64,000 nt of DNA from Salipiger sp. CCB-MM3 (GCF_001687105.1 NZ_CP014597.1:186001-250000), one strand, 5' to 3'; shown: positions 43,705 through 52,448, counted from the first letter of the stretch. A program made the numbers and translations. The notes: a model not told the origin generated them from the letters alone.

Positions 43705-44529
43705 GTGGAGCATGTGTGCCAGACACTCGGCATCTCCGAACGCCGGGCCTGCCGGGTGCTCGGCCAGCACCGCTCCACGCAGCGCAAGCCGCCCCAGGGC
43801 CGGGAAGACGAGGCGCGGCTGACCGCCGACGTCATCGAACTGGCCCGGGAGTATGGCCGCTACGGCTACCGCCGGGTCGCCGTGCTGCTGCGCCGGGCGG
43901 GCTGGCAGGTGAACCACAAGCGGGTGGCGCGCATTTGGCGGCGCGAAGGGCTCAAGGTCCCACACAAGCAGAAGAAGCGCGGCAGGCTCTGGCTGAACGA
44001 CGGCTCTTGCGTGCGGCTGAAGCCCGAGCACCCCAACCACGTCTGGTCCTACGACTTCGTGCAGGACCGGACCAGCGACGGCCGGGCTTACCGGACGCTC
44101 AACATCCTCGATGAATATACGCGGGAGGCGTTAATGATCCGTGTCGACAGGCGACTGAACTCCACCGATGTCCTGGACGCCCTGACGGACCTGTTCATCC
44201 AGCGCGGTCCGCCGCGGTTCATCAGGTCCGACAATGGCCCGGAGTTCATAGCGCAGAAGGTCCGCGACTGGATCGAGCTGGTGGGGTCAAAAACCGCCTA
44301 CATCGAACCCGGGTCACCCTGGGAGAATGGCTACTGCGAGAGCTTCAATGCGCGCTTCCGTGACGAGCTGCTGAATGGCGAGGTCTTCTACTCGTTGAGG
44401 GAGGCGCAAATCCTCATCGAAAGATGGCGAAAACACTACAACATGGAACGACCACATAGTGCCCTCGGATATCGAGTGCCCACGCCAGAGGTCTTCATCC
44501 CCATAGATCGAAGGCCGACCATGCATTAG
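43705..44529 (+). CDS. IS3-family transposase OrfB (copy 2)
   Basis: 274 aa, complete DDE set (WSYDF, SDNGPEF, NGYCESFNARFRDE). One Val is lost relative to copies 1 and 3 ('GLKVPHKQ'). Expressed through -1 frameshift from orfA. Confidence 0.9.
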   Translation: MEHVCQTLGISERRACRVLGQHRSTQRKPPQGREDEARLTADVIELAREYGRYGYRRVAVLLRRAGWQVNHKRVARIWRREGLKVPHKQKKRGRLWLNDGSCVRLKPEHPNHVWSYDFVQDRTSDGRAYRTLNILDEYTREALMIRVDRRLNSTDVLDALTDLFIQRGPPRFIRSDNGPEFIAQKVRDWIELVGSKTAYIEPGSPWENGYCESFNARFRDELLNGEVFYSLREAQILIERWRKHYNMERPHSALGYRVPTPEVFIPIDRRPTMH

Positions 44530-44563
44530 CATTTAACCCGGACCACTCAATGGGGTCAGCTCA

Positions 44564-45039
44564 AGCACATCCTCGTGCGGCCAACCGACCTGTGTTTCAG
44601 GGGTGCCAAGACTGCCCTTCAGGACGCAGTCGCCGGCAAGCACGATGATGATCGCCCCTGGGAGATCATTGATCTCAGAGGGGACCGCTACCAGTCCTCG
44701 GCCCTCAACTCTCTCTGCGCTCGCGAGAAGCGATCCCCGGGCGCTAGCCACAAGCTAGTCCTGATGAGTGCGGACCTCTCATTTCAGACCCTGTTCGACA
44801 CCACCCGTGCCGCCCGCAACGGTGTCACCATCGCAATGACTGCCAGGCGCCCAGCGCGATACCGGTTGGCGCAAGGCGTTCAATTCGAGAGCGCAACCAG
44901 ACGGTTCGAATACCGCGCGACACGGTCCTGGTCTGGTGCCTTTCGTCTTGAGAAACGAGATCCCGAGATGAGCCAGGTTCCGACACCAGCGGAGCTGCGG
45001 GCGCACTACGCCAAGGGAGGGCACATCCATGACATCTGA
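44564..45039 (+). pseudogene. Hypothetical gene, 5' end lost at IS copy 2
   Basis: Open frame entering directly from the IS border; the first possible start is GTG 44575. ~154 residues: 'DDRPWEIIDLRGDRYQSSALNSLC', 'LVLMSADLSFQTLFDTTRAARNGVTIAM', ending 'VPTPAELRAHYAKGGHIHDI'. The C-terminal 'PTPAELRAHYAKGGHI' suggests a partner-binding tail. No family recognised. Overlaps the next gene by 11 nt. Confidence 0.5.
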
Positions 45040-45376
45040 TATTCAAATCGGGCAGCCTGAGATCCAGCGCAGGGCCTACTGCGTCGAGATTGACGTGGCC
45101 GACATGTTGGCGATTACCAACGCCGAACACGAAAACCTTTTCGACTATCACGACAAGCTCGTTTTCAGACTCGAAGGCGATGGCACCGCCAAAGAGGCCG
45201 AGGTCAAATACGTCCACAGTGTCGAGTACGACGGTCACTTTGGCGCAGCGATCTTCTACTCTGTCGATGACGAGGACGACACGCCGGAACTCCACGAGCA
45301 GGTCCGCGAAATCATCCGTGATCAGATCGAAAAGGCGCGCGGGCTGACCGCCGCGCCCGCTGCGCCCTCTCCTTGA
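45029..45376 (+). CDS. Hypothetical acidic protein
   Basis: 115 aa: 'YCVEIDVADMLAITNAEHENLFDYHDKLVFRLEGDG' region, 'YDGHFGAAIFYSVDDEDDTPELHEQVREIIRDQIEKARG' at the C-terminus. No signal peptide. Co-translated with the truncated gene upstream. Unknown function. Confidence 0.6.
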   Translation: MTSDIQIGQPEIQRRAYCVEIDVADMLAITNAEHENLFDYHDKLVFRLEGDGTAKEAEVKYVHSVEYDGHFGAAIFYSVDDEDDTPELHEQVREIIRDQIEKARGLTAAPAAPSP

Positions 45377-45430
45377 CGTGAGAGCTCTTCAACCCCATCG
45401 TCCGCCCACGGCGCGCCAACGATCAGAAAG

Positions 45431-45835
45431 ATGACGGTCATGAAGTACTTCGCTCTCCCACTCCTCCTCGCGCTGGGCGCCTGTGCCTCTACGCAAGAGG
45501 TCTGCATAGATCGCGCAGGAGAGCGCCTGAACGCCATCCAGGAGCGCATTGAGACCGCTGAGGGCAACATCTCCCGCGGCTATGCGATCCACGTCTCAGA
45601 GGAGCCCAGAGCCTCCGTGGGCTTCTGTACCGGCAATGGATACGGTGGTGGCTACCACAGCAATATCGGTATCTCGACCTGCATCGGCACCGACAACGGC
45701 CCCCGTGAGCAGGCCGTGGCGATCGACGTCAGCGAAGAGCGCGCCAAACTAGAGCAACTCCGAGAGGCCTTTGCTCAGGAGCAGGTGACCTATCAGGCGC
45801 AGGTCGCTCAATGCCGATCTGCCTTCCCTGACTAA
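45431..45835 (+). CDS. Small lipoprotein
   Basis: 134 aa; signal with lipobox 'LLALGAC' (Cys near 18), then a helical, Cys-containing body (five further Cys) with 'GFCTGNGYGGGYHSN' in the middle and a C-terminal coiled coil. Start 45431 or 45440. Unknown function. Confidence 0.65.
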   Translation: MTVMKYFALPLLLALGACASTQEVCIDRAGERLNAIQERIETAEGNISRGYAIHVSEEPRASVGFCTGNGYGGGYHSNIGISTCIGTDNGPREQAVAIDVSEERAKLEQLREAFAQEQVTYQAQVAQCRSAFPD

Positions 45836-45925
45836 TACTCTATTCAAGCGTCGCGGCAACTAGGCGTAGACTACGCCTGTGCGCCTTTCATTTTGTGCGG
45901 TATCCGGATCGCTTGAGAGTGCCAC

Positions 45926-46348
45926 ATGCCGTCGAAATGCAGAGCTCGCTATACCATGTCCTTTGCGATGTTTGCCCAGATTGCAGCAGGTTGTGTAGGC
46001 AATGCGAAACCGCCCGCGCTTTCGGGTGTGGCCACCCAGGTCGACGGCAAGGCGCTAAAGCTAGATCAGTCCCCGTCGATCCAGTTTCATGATGACGGCC
46101 GCTTCTCGATGTTCGCCGGCTGCAACACCCATAACGGCCAGGAAGAGATCACAGACACCGTGTTCATGCTCGTCGGCCCCATGGCCAGCACCCGGAAACT
46201 ATGCTTCGAGGATTGGCGCACGCAACTGGAACAGGCCATGGTCGACCCGCTGGGCGAGGCGGAGGGCTACGTGTTGAATGGCCCCAAGCTCACGCTGACA
46301 AACGCAAGCGGCGTGCCCCTGGCCTCCTTCACCGCATCCGCAAAGTGA
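45926..46348 (+). CDS. META-domain (HslJ-like) lipoprotein
   Basis: 140 aa. Hydrophobic N-terminus with lipobox-like A-A-G-C ('FAQIAAGC'), then a META domain: 'ALSGVATQVDGKAL', 'FHDDGRFSMFAGCNTHNGQ' and 'MLVGPMASTRKLCFEDW', where GCNxxxG and the [AS]-S-T-[RM]-x-x-C motifs are diagnostic. HslJ-type proteins are linked to envelope stress and novobiocin resistance. Confidence 0.75.
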   Translation: MPSKCRARYTMSFAMFAQIAAGCVGNAKPPALSGVATQVDGKALKLDQSPSIQFHDDGRFSMFAGCNTHNGQEEITDTVFMLVGPMASTRKLCFEDWRTQLEQAMVDPLGEAEGYVLNGPKLTLTNASGVPLASFTASAK

Positions 46349-46391
46349 GTCACCGCCGAGCGACGCTGATGTCCGCGGAAGTCTCTGAATA

Positions 46392-46658
46392 TCAGAAAGT
46401 TCCCAGATCTCCGTCGGCACGTTTCCGTTCTATCGCCTCTTCTGTAAGCCGCCTGCCCTCGTCCCCTTCGACGAACTCTCCGGCTCGGCGTTCTATAAGC
46501 AGCTGGCTGAGGGTGTATGCGATCTCGTTTTGCTGACGCATTAGTTCGACGGCTTCCTGCATCACGGCACTCAAGCTGGAGAAATGGCCCTCCTCCACTA
46601 GCCGGCTTGCGTACGCCGCCTGCTCTTCAGTCAGAGAGATCGACAGTTCGACGTTCAT
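46392..46658 (-). CDS. ParD-like antitoxin without a visible ParE partner
   Basis: 88 aa. N-terminal ribbon-helix-helix pattern ('VELSISLTEEQAAYASRLVEEGHFSSLSAVMQEAVELM'), charged C-terminus. The start has AAGGAG at 7-8 nt. The toxin gene normally follows directly, but the next 40 bp run into the convergent META-domain gene, so this is an orphan. Confidence 0.75.
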   Translation of the reverse strand: MNVELSISLTEEQAAYASRLVEEGHFSSLSAVMQEAVELMRQQNEIAYTLSQLLIERRAGEFVEGDEGRRLTEEAIERKRADGDLGTF

Positions 46659-46727
46659 ATCGTGCTCCTTACGAGGGCCACCCGTGAGAATGGACCCCTG
46701 AAGGCCTGCTGTCAAAGTCAGAGCCCC

Positions 46728-46761
46728 CTCACCGCCCCCTTTGCAAAAGGGGGGCGGTGAG
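46728..46761. repeat. Strong hairpin upstream of parD
   Basis: CTCACCGCCCCCTTT (46728-46742) pairs with AAAGGGGGGCGGTGAG (46746-46761), one extra G, 3-nt loop. No T-run. It may be a terminator for minus-strand transcription arriving from 46799-46987, or an mRNA structure. Confidence 0.6.
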
Positions 46762-46798
46762 TGTCCCGCCTCTCGTACGCATGTCTCCCTTCAAACCC

Positions 46799-46987
46799 TC
46801 ATACAGCGTTCAATAACGGCGCAGCTGGATACTCCCATCCTCCAAGTTTTTCGCCCGCATGATCCATAAGGCTCATGCGCAAATCCCTCCAGTCCGGCAT
46901 TACTCTACCTCCATCCAACATCTCACCGTCACCAGTGCACTCGGAGATCACAAGCGACAATATCTGATCGCCACTCCAAGTCAGCAT
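46799..46987 (-). CDS. Possible small protein
   Basis: 62 aa, 'VISECTGDGEMLDGGRVMPDWRDLRMSLMDHAGEKLGGWEYPAAP' looks coding in composition. No clear ribosome site and no family recognised. Confidence 0.3.
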   Translation of the reverse strand: MLTWSGDQILSLVISECTGDGEMLDGGRVMPDWRDLRMSLMDHAGEKLGGWEYPAAPLLNAV

Positions 46988-47004
46988 TATAGAGGAAATT
47001 TCCT

Positions 47005-47310
47005 ATGGCCCATTTTAAATCCTTCACACTAGTTATCATGCATTCGTTTCTGACGGCCATTCCCCCTCAAGCCAGTTTGGCCGGGAATTGTTACGATTAT
47101 AACTCCACGGAATATAATTCTCCGATGTGCCAAAATCAAAGAAACGCTGATCGTGTATTCGAGCAACAACGTCGCGAGCAAGAAGCTAGCAGGCAACGGG
47201 AGTTAAATCGCCAGCACGATCGCGAACACAGCATCAACCAACGCCAGGGCTTCGTGGGAGCCCCATCTGGTGACGGGGCCTGGATCGGACACAACTGGAC
47301 CACCGATTGA
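47005..47310 (+). CDS. Small secreted Gln/Arg-rich protein
   Basis: 101 aa with signal peptide (to 'ASLAG'), mature part with two Cys and a charged helix 'VFEQQRREQEASRQRELNRQHDREH'. A/T-richer than neighbours. The next secreted protein gene follows in 25 bp. Confidence 0.55.
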   Translation: MAHFKSFTLVIMHSFLTAIPPQASLAGNCYDYNSTEYNSPMCQNQRNADRVFEQQRREQEASRQRELNRQHDREHSINQRQGFVGAPSGDGAWIGHNWTTD

Positions 47311-47335
47311 AATAATTAATTGATGGAGATATGCC

Positions 47336-47734
47336 ATGAAAATTATCATTCTCGCAGTTTGCGCCATTGCACTCGCTACACCCACCCTCGCTGCCCAAGC
47401 CAATTTTAGGGCTGAGTGTCGAAAGACAAGCGACAGAGGATGTTCAGCCAATGCCAATGGCGTCTACAACGCTCCTCCTGGTAAATACATCGAGGAGCAA
47501 AGTGTTACATCTGGCCAAGTGCTCAACTACTGGCTGAAACAGCCAATTTGCGGGAAGCCCACCCTTGAAGGCAAAGTCTACAAACAATTTCCCGGCACAA
47601 CAGCGACTGCGACATTTCACACGTCATTTAAGGCGCCCATCCACGTGGAGAGTGGTTCCGGCGGCGGCAACATTGGGAAAGTTGCATTCATAGACTGCCG
47701 ATATAACTTCCGCCTTGGCGATCTACCTCAATAA
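47336..47734 (+). CDS. Small secreted Cys-containing protein
   Basis: 132 aa: signal peptide 'MKIIILAVCAIALATPTLAA', mature domain with four Cys and beta-strand character ('GKYIEEQSVTSGQVLNYWLKQPICG', 'GTTATATFHTSFKAPIHVES'). Good ribosome site (GGAG 7-8 nt before ATG). Probably co-transcribed with the preceding gene. Unknown function. Confidence 0.6.
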   Translation: MKIIILAVCAIALATPTLAAQANFRAECRKTSDRGCSANANGVYNAPPGKYIEEQSVTSGQVLNYWLKQPICGKPTLEGKVYKQFPGTTATATFHTSFKAPIHVESGSGGGNIGKVAFIDCRYNFRLGDLPQ

Positions 47735-47807
47735 CAAGGCGACCGACCCTAAAATCCTTTGAGTGGCTCCTCGGCGCCACTCATTGCACTAGGTTTCCAC
47801 TAGAAAC

Positions 47808-48956
47808 CTATGCGACTGGAGGTAGTACTCTCAGAATCAACCTGATAAGCTCCGCTCTGCTTCTAACACTGGTTTTGGCAAGTATCGCCGCCACTTGATT
47901 CTTCGCTGTAACGGGACTGGTGCCTCGGCGCTCCGCGATTTCTTGCACAGCCGCGCCATCAGCAATCAATCTGCACACATCAGTTTCCGCCTGGGTTAAG
48001 CCATAAAGCTTGGTGAAGCGATCAAGGCGCAAGTACGGGATGTTTTCTGGATCAATTATAGTTACCAGCGCCCCGTCTAAACCTTTTTCAATTTCCGCCT
48101 CACAGTCCCTTATAGGGGCGACATCCAGGAGGAAAGGTGTTAACCCAGATTTTCGCTCGACCGAAACTAAGAATTCATGCTGACCGCCCTGCCCCAACGC
48201 CGTCGCGCTGACTTCAACAATGTGACTCTGAACTTTTGATGTTACATCAGGACGTGTCGTTACAATTTTCGCGTCTCGCCCCAATGCCATACCATCATCA
48301 AGATCAAATATCCGTTCCGCCTCCGCATTCATAACAACGATCTGTCCATCTTGAAGGGCGATCGCAACCCCAGCCTGCACCCGATCTATGGCCGCTAAAG
48401 CCGATCTATATCTCGCCCTCAGGAGGGAGAAAACACGGCCCATCTCAACCGCCTTGGTGAGATGAGGAAGCAAAAACCTTGCTCTATGTGCTCCGATGTC
48501 TGAAAGCTCTTTCTTGGAACTAGATAATCCGATGCTTAATGCATCGAACCAAACCGCGTCCTCGTTTAGACGAACTCCAACGCGGCGACCTACCCCCGTT
48601 CGGCCCCTTAAATAGGCGTAGTCCTTCCGAGAATCCAGATCGCCCTCCGAGCGACCGGTTGCTGTGTCAGGTATCAGCTGATGGGAACTCTGTGATTTGA
48701 GAAACTCCCAATCCTGGTTCTGAATTTTAGATAGCCAAGCCCCGTAGTACCAACCGGCCGGCGTACGGGAGAACTCAAGGTAGACGCTCGATAGCATGGT
48801 AAGGTCCTTCACACCCGCGCGTCTGCCACGGATCACAAGAGCTATCGCCTTGGCATCGATCGCATCGGCTGTCGCGTCTAGGGCACTGCGCCATCTCCCG
48901 GGGTTCACCGGCGTGTCGTAGATTGCTTCAAGAGCTCGAAACCCTTCTGCATCCAT
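47808..48956 (-). CDS. LuxR-type transcriptional regulator with PAS-like sensor
   Basis: 382 aa. C-terminal HTH 'LTQAETDVCRLIADGAAVQEIAERRGTSPVTAKNQVAAILAKTSVRSRAELIRL' pattern. Residues ~195-290 resemble a PAS fold ('RVQAGVAIALQDGQIVVMNAEAERIFDLDDG'). Same architecture as the 36704 regulator, only distantly related in sequence. Stands alone; target unknown. Confidence 0.8.
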   Translation of the reverse strand: MDAEGFRALEAIYDTPVNPGRWRSALDATADAIDAKAIALVIRGRRAGVKDLTMLSSVYLEFSRTPAGWYYGAWLSKIQNQDWEFLKSQSSHQLIPDTATGRSEGDLDSRKDYAYLRGRTGVGRRVGVRLNEDAVWFDALSIGLSSSKKELSDIGAHRARFLLPHLTKAVEMGRVFSLLRARYRSALAAIDRVQAGVAIALQDGQIVVMNAEAERIFDLDDGMALGRDAKIVTTRPDVTSKVQSHIVEVSATALGQGGQHEFLVSVERKSGLTPFLLDVAPIRDCEAEIEKGLDGALVTIIDPENIPYLRLDRFTKLYGLTQAETDVCRLIADGAAVQEIAERRGTSPVTAKNQVAAILAKTSVRSRAELIRLILRVLPPVA

Positions 48957-49306
48957 TATATATTATTACCCTAGAGCCAATGCGTGTGGAGAAAACGAGA
49001 TGCAATGCCTCATCTTGCTTCGTCGGTTGAACTAACGCAATAGCTGTGCTGGCTCTCATATTATCAACCATGGGAAAAGGCACGCCCAGCGCGGACGTAC
49101 CCTTCTACGATAATGGGTTGGCGCGCCTAGGCTGCCGGAGAAGCCTACTTCCCGCCCGAAGCCGTACGCGTCGTTTTCGAAAAGGTCTCCTCAGCCCTAT
49201 CAGTAGCGCCAGCCGACACTGCGCCCATCTTCCCGCCGGTTGTCTGCGCGACGTCGTAAAGCGCCGATCACGCGCCCAACGCGCGAAAGGCCTCTGCGAT
49301 GCTTGC
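48957..49306. other. Intergenic stretch without a supported gene
   Basis: About 350 bp between the LuxR-type gene and the phasin 3' end. A plus-strand frame from 49046 runs through it into antisense phasin sequence and is judged spurious. No repeat or RNA seen. Confidence 0.5.
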
Positions 49307-49780
49307 TTAGACCGGTGTCGATTTCACCTTATGGTCGCCCTCGGGCTCAGCCTTTTCGACCACATCCTGGGCTTCTTCCGTCACCTCAACAGACGCCTCG
49401 ATAACTTCCGTCATGACCTCAGTCGTCTCTTGTGCGGCTTCAGTCGCGAGCTCGCTGACCTCTGTACCGCTTCCCTTCATTATCTCGGAAAGGGACGCCG
49501 CAGTGTCCTGCGCGACTTTTGCCTGGGCCTGCATAAAATCTAAAAAAGCTTGGGCGTAGTTGGATCGATCACGCGCCTTGGTGAGCGTCCTGACATTTTC
49601 CAAGGCATCTTTCGTTCCCTTCAGAAGTACATCAGTGGACATCGACGCCGACGCGATAGCTATCTCCGAGAACTTCCCCTGAAAGTCTGAAAACGAAGCG
49701 AAGGCTCCCTTGAAGGCATCACTATCGTAGACGTTGGGAAGGCTGGAGAAGGCTTTGGTGAATTCAGTAGCAGTACCCAT
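49307..49780 (-). CDS. phaP: Phasin-family protein
   Basis: 157 aa, helical: 'FTKAFSSLPNVYDSDAFKGAFASFSDFQGKFSEIAIASASMSTDVLLKGTKDALENVRTLT' pattern, then 'SNYAQAFLDFMQAQAKVAQDTAASLSEI', a typical phasin domain, and an acidic Ala/Glu/Val-rich tail. Phasins coat polyhydroxyalkanoate granules. Start 49780 has GGAG at 6 nt. A TGC-rich palindrome overlaps the likely transcription start, as expected for PhaR control. Confidence 0.85.
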   Translation of the reverse strand: MGTATEFTKAFSSLPNVYDSDAFKGAFASFSDFQGKFSEIAIASASMSTDVLLKGTKDALENVRTLTKARDRSNYAQAFLDFMQAQAKVAQDTAASLSEIMKGSGTEVSELATEAAQETTEVMTEVIEASVEVTEEAQDVVEKAEPEGDHKVKSTPV

Positions 49781-49830
49781 GACGAGCTCCTCAATCTGGA
49801 TGGGCAGTCTCGAATGAGTGTGCTCGCTGC

Positions 49831-49843
49831 GCTGCAGTGCAGC
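49831..49843. promoter_or_regulatory. TGC-rich palindrome (PhaR-like site) at the phasin promoter
   Basis: GCTGCAGTGCAGC lies 7 bp downstream of a -10-like TATAAA (49851-49856, minus strand) and 51 bp before the ATG. It has the same core as 7553-7567. Confidence 0.6.
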
Positions 49844-49932
49844 AAGAGGCTTTATAGATCGCTCGACGACCCCGGCAAAACTTCGCCTTACCGCCGGCAC
49901 CCCTGCTAGGTGCCGGCCATCAGCTTAGGGCT

Positions 49933-50655
49933 TTAGTCCTCCCACCGATAATGTTTACGCACCTCCGTGTAGGTGTCGTAGTTGTCTAGGAAGCGGACTC
50001 TCCGCGTGGTCTTGTAGTGCACCGGCATCACGGAGCCTGTTGCACCCAACACGATCACTAGCATCAGTATCGCGCCTCCCACCTTGAGCGGAAGATATCC
50101 AACACCGTGCAGCCAAACTGCGATCCCGTAGGCCCAGCCGGCAAAGTGAGAAAGCTCAGGAAGGAGGTAGGCAATCAGGATTAGCAGGGGCAGTCTGCAC
50201 AGTGTCCAGGTGATGACTGAGATCATGATCAGCACAGGCGTGGGGCGTGTGTCGGCCTCCCATTCTTGGCGACATAGGGAGACAAATCCCGGAATCTTTG
50301 CGAGAAGGAGAAGTCCGGAAATCCCAAGCACCCAATAGGCGCTCTCGCCCAGCGCGTGCCAGCCTGGGAAAGATGCCAGCAGGTCCATGGTCGAAGACTT
50401 CAGACTGTGCCAGGAAATCGGCGCTTCCAGAGGGATATCGTTCGCGCCTGCCTGGAATGCGTTTGCTAGCTGATCCCTAAAAGTTGCATTGGCAACGAGC
50501 AGCATGAGAGCCACACCGGCTAAAATTCCCTGCAGCCGATAGATGAACTCCAGACCACTACTGCTCAGCTCCCAGTCGTTCACTTCATTTCGCAGTTTGA
50601 CGATCAACGATCGCATGAGAAGGGCGAACCCACAGAAAATCAAGAAACCGGTCAT
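49933..50655 (-). CDS. Integral membrane protein of unknown function
   Basis: 240 aa with five or six predicted TM helices (residues 1-15, 38-58, 105-125, 140-165, 170-195, 195-215) and a short charged C-terminus 'YDTYTEVRKHYRWED'. No family recognised. Divergent from the metallo-hydrolase. Confidence 0.6.
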   Translation of the reverse strand: MTGFLIFCGFALLMRSLIVKLRNEVNDWELSSSGLEFIYRLQGILAGVALMLLVANATFRDQLANAFQAGANDIPLEAPISWHSLKSSTMDLLASFPGWHALGESAYWVLGISGLLLLAKIPGFVSLCRQEWEADTRPTPVLIMISVITWTLCRLPLLILIAYLLPELSHFAGWAYGIAVWLHGVGYLPLKVGGAILMLVIVLGATGSVMPVHYKTTRRVRFLDNYDTYTEVRKHYRWED

Positions 50656-50850
50656 TCATACTCGCCTTGGATGCTGTAATCTTTGAATAATCTCGAACTC
50701 GGACAAAAGTAAGACCGCTAGGTCAGAAACATGGAGGCACGGGCAAACCGCAGCACTCCTAAGGATGCGCCCGCCTCTACCGCCGGCGGAAACCCTTGCG
50801 CCGGTCTGCCAAACAGCCACATCAATGAGGCACCAACTTTCAGGATCCTC

Positions 50851-51834
50851 ATGCCCCGCAATCGATACTACTCCGGACCCGTCAGCGCCCACTTCGATGG
50901 GGAGAGGTTCCAGACACCAGGTCACCGCACCGATCGCTCTTTCAAGGACCTTCTGAAATGGCACCGGAGTGGGCAGCGGGCAAAGTGGCCGACGCATGTC
51001 CCAATCACGCCGGCCATCCCTGTGGAGCGCAGCCAGGCGCCGCGGATCACGATGATCGGCCACGCTTCTGTCCTCATCCAGGTTGCCGGCTTGAACATCC
51101 TGACGGACCCTGTCTGGTCAGATCGCGCGAGCCCCTTCAGCTTCATTGGTCCCAAGCGGGTCACTGCACCTGGGATCGACTTCGACAAGCTGCCTCCAAT
51201 CGATGTCATCCTGGTCAGCCACAACCACTATGATCACCTGGATGTCGCCACCCTGAAGCGTCTGCAGGTCCGCCACAGCCCGCAGATGGTGATGCCACTC
51301 GGGACGGACGTTACCGTCGGCCGTGCGGTGCGAGGCGCCAACATCAGTACCGGCGACTGGCACGACCAATTCGAGATCGGCAATGGTGTCACCGTGGCCC
51401 TCACTCCCGCAAACCACTGGTCGGCCCGCGGCCTAGGCGATCGCCGCATGGCGCTGTGGAGCGGCTTCTGGATTGAGACCCCGCAAGAACGCATCTGGTT
51501 TGCCGGGGACACCGGCTACGGGGATGGCTCCATTTTTCAGAGTCTGCGCAGCCGCTACGGCTCTCCGGAAATCGCCCTTATCCCGATCGGCGCATACGAG
51601 CCGCGGTGGTTCATGGCCCCCCAGCATGTTGCTCCCGAAGAGTCCGTGCAGATCTTCAATGACATCGGTGCTGGCCAGGCACTTGGCTTCCACTGGGGGA
51701 CGTTCCAGCTCACCGATGAGCCGCGGGATGAGCCAGCTGAGTTGCTCGCGCAAAGCCTAGAGGCTGCAGGCATCCCTCGGGGTCGTTTTCAGGCTCTCTC
51801 TCCAGGAAATGTCTACGCGCATCCCTCAGGCTGA
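50851..51834 (+). CDS. Metallo-beta-lactamase-fold hydrolase (NAPE-PLD/UlaG-like)
   Basis: 327 aa from ATG 50851 (AGGA 5-9 nt upstream; the frame is open 40 codons further). Metal site 'SHNHYDHLD' (H-x-H-x-D-H) near 155; further ligands in 'PANHWSARG', 'FAGDTGYGDG' and 'LGFHWGTFQLTDEP'. 'MIGHASVLIQVAGLNILTDPVWSDRASP' and 'IGAYEPRWFM' match the N-acylphosphatidylethanolamine phospholipase D-like subgroup. Cytoplasmic; the true substrate may be a lipid phosphodiester. Confidence 0.87.
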   Translation: MPRNRYYSGPVSAHFDGERFQTPGHRTDRSFKDLLKWHRSGQRAKWPTHVPITPAIPVERSQAPRITMIGHASVLIQVAGLNILTDPVWSDRASPFSFIGPKRVTAPGIDFDKLPPIDVILVSHNHYDHLDVATLKRLQVRHSPQMVMPLGTDVTVGRAVRGANISTGDWHDQFEIGNGVTVALTPANHWSARGLGDRRMALWSGFWIETPQERIWFAGDTGYGDGSIFQSLRSRYGSPEIALIPIGAYEPRWFMAPQHVAPEESVQIFNDIGAGQALGFHWGTFQLTDEPRDEPAELLAQSLEAAGIPRGRFQALSPGNVYAHPSG

Positions 51835-51850
51835 TGAAGGCTTAGACGCG

Positions 51851-52309
51851 TCACATGCCGGCCGCGAAGCGCGAGGCCGTCGGCTGCTGGAAGGTCTCGA
51901 TTTTCAGAGTCTTCGGGTCCATCACGCCGATGTGGAACGCTTTCCATTCGCCAAGGTCGTAGTTTTCTGAGATCTCATCCCAGAACTCACCACTGTCGAG
52001 TTCGGCATCTCCGTCATAGACGAACGTGTTGGCCACATAGACAACCATGCTGTGGCGATCGTCGAAGGCTCTCATGGTTTCTTCGTCGTTGCGGTCCGAT
52101 GTATTGACGATGAAGACCTGAGCCTCCCCCTCGCGCGCGCCGGCCACTTCCGCCTCAGAGACACGTGGCTGAACAATCAAATCGCGGATGTCAGCCATCG
52201 TATCGGCCATATGGGGGCCAAACTGCGCCAGCTTCGGATTGTCCCAATCGCCCTGAAGGCGCGCCTGGATAGCCTGGAGGATGTCTTCTGCGGTATTCAC
52301 GTTGCTCAT
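51851..52309 (-). CDS. Hypothetical acidic protein
   Basis: 152 aa starting 'MSNVNTAEDILQAIQARL'. 'AQVFIVNTSDRNDEETMRAFDDRHSMVVYVANTF' suggests an alpha/beta fold. No signal peptide. No family recognised. It contains a TTCAGAGT element (51903-51910) near its end and is divergent from the metallophosphoesterase gene. Confidence 0.65.
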   Translation of the reverse strand: MSNVNTAEDILQAIQARLQGDWDNPKLAQFGPHMADTMADIRDLIVQPRVSEAEVAGAREGEAQVFIVNTSDRNDEETMRAFDDRHSMVVYVANTFVYDGDAELDSGEFWDEISENYDLGEWKAFHIGVMDPKTLKIETFQQPTASRFAAGM

Positions 52310-52448
52310 GTGACCTCTCTGTCTGTGCTCGAGCATATGCGGTGCCTGATGAGAAGATCCAGAACCGCCTTACCCAATCAAACTGCGTACGAAATCAGAA
52401 ATTTACTTCGCTGTGGCATCTTCATGAGCACTAAGAAAGCTCAAGACA

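Larger units (their letters stand above)
43326..44563 (+). mobile_element. IS3-family insertion sequence, copy 2 (no target duplication)
   Basis: 1238 bp, same ends as copies 1 and 3, 3 bp shorter inside orfB. Left flank AAAA and right flank AGCA do not match, and the genes on both sides are truncated, so this marks a recombination or deletion junction. Its sequence differs from copies 1/3 in patches, with identical stretches in between. Confidence 0.88.

Noticed and set aside
49046..49543. 165-codon plus-strand frame
   Set aside because: Overlaps the phasin gene in antisense and has no ribosome site.
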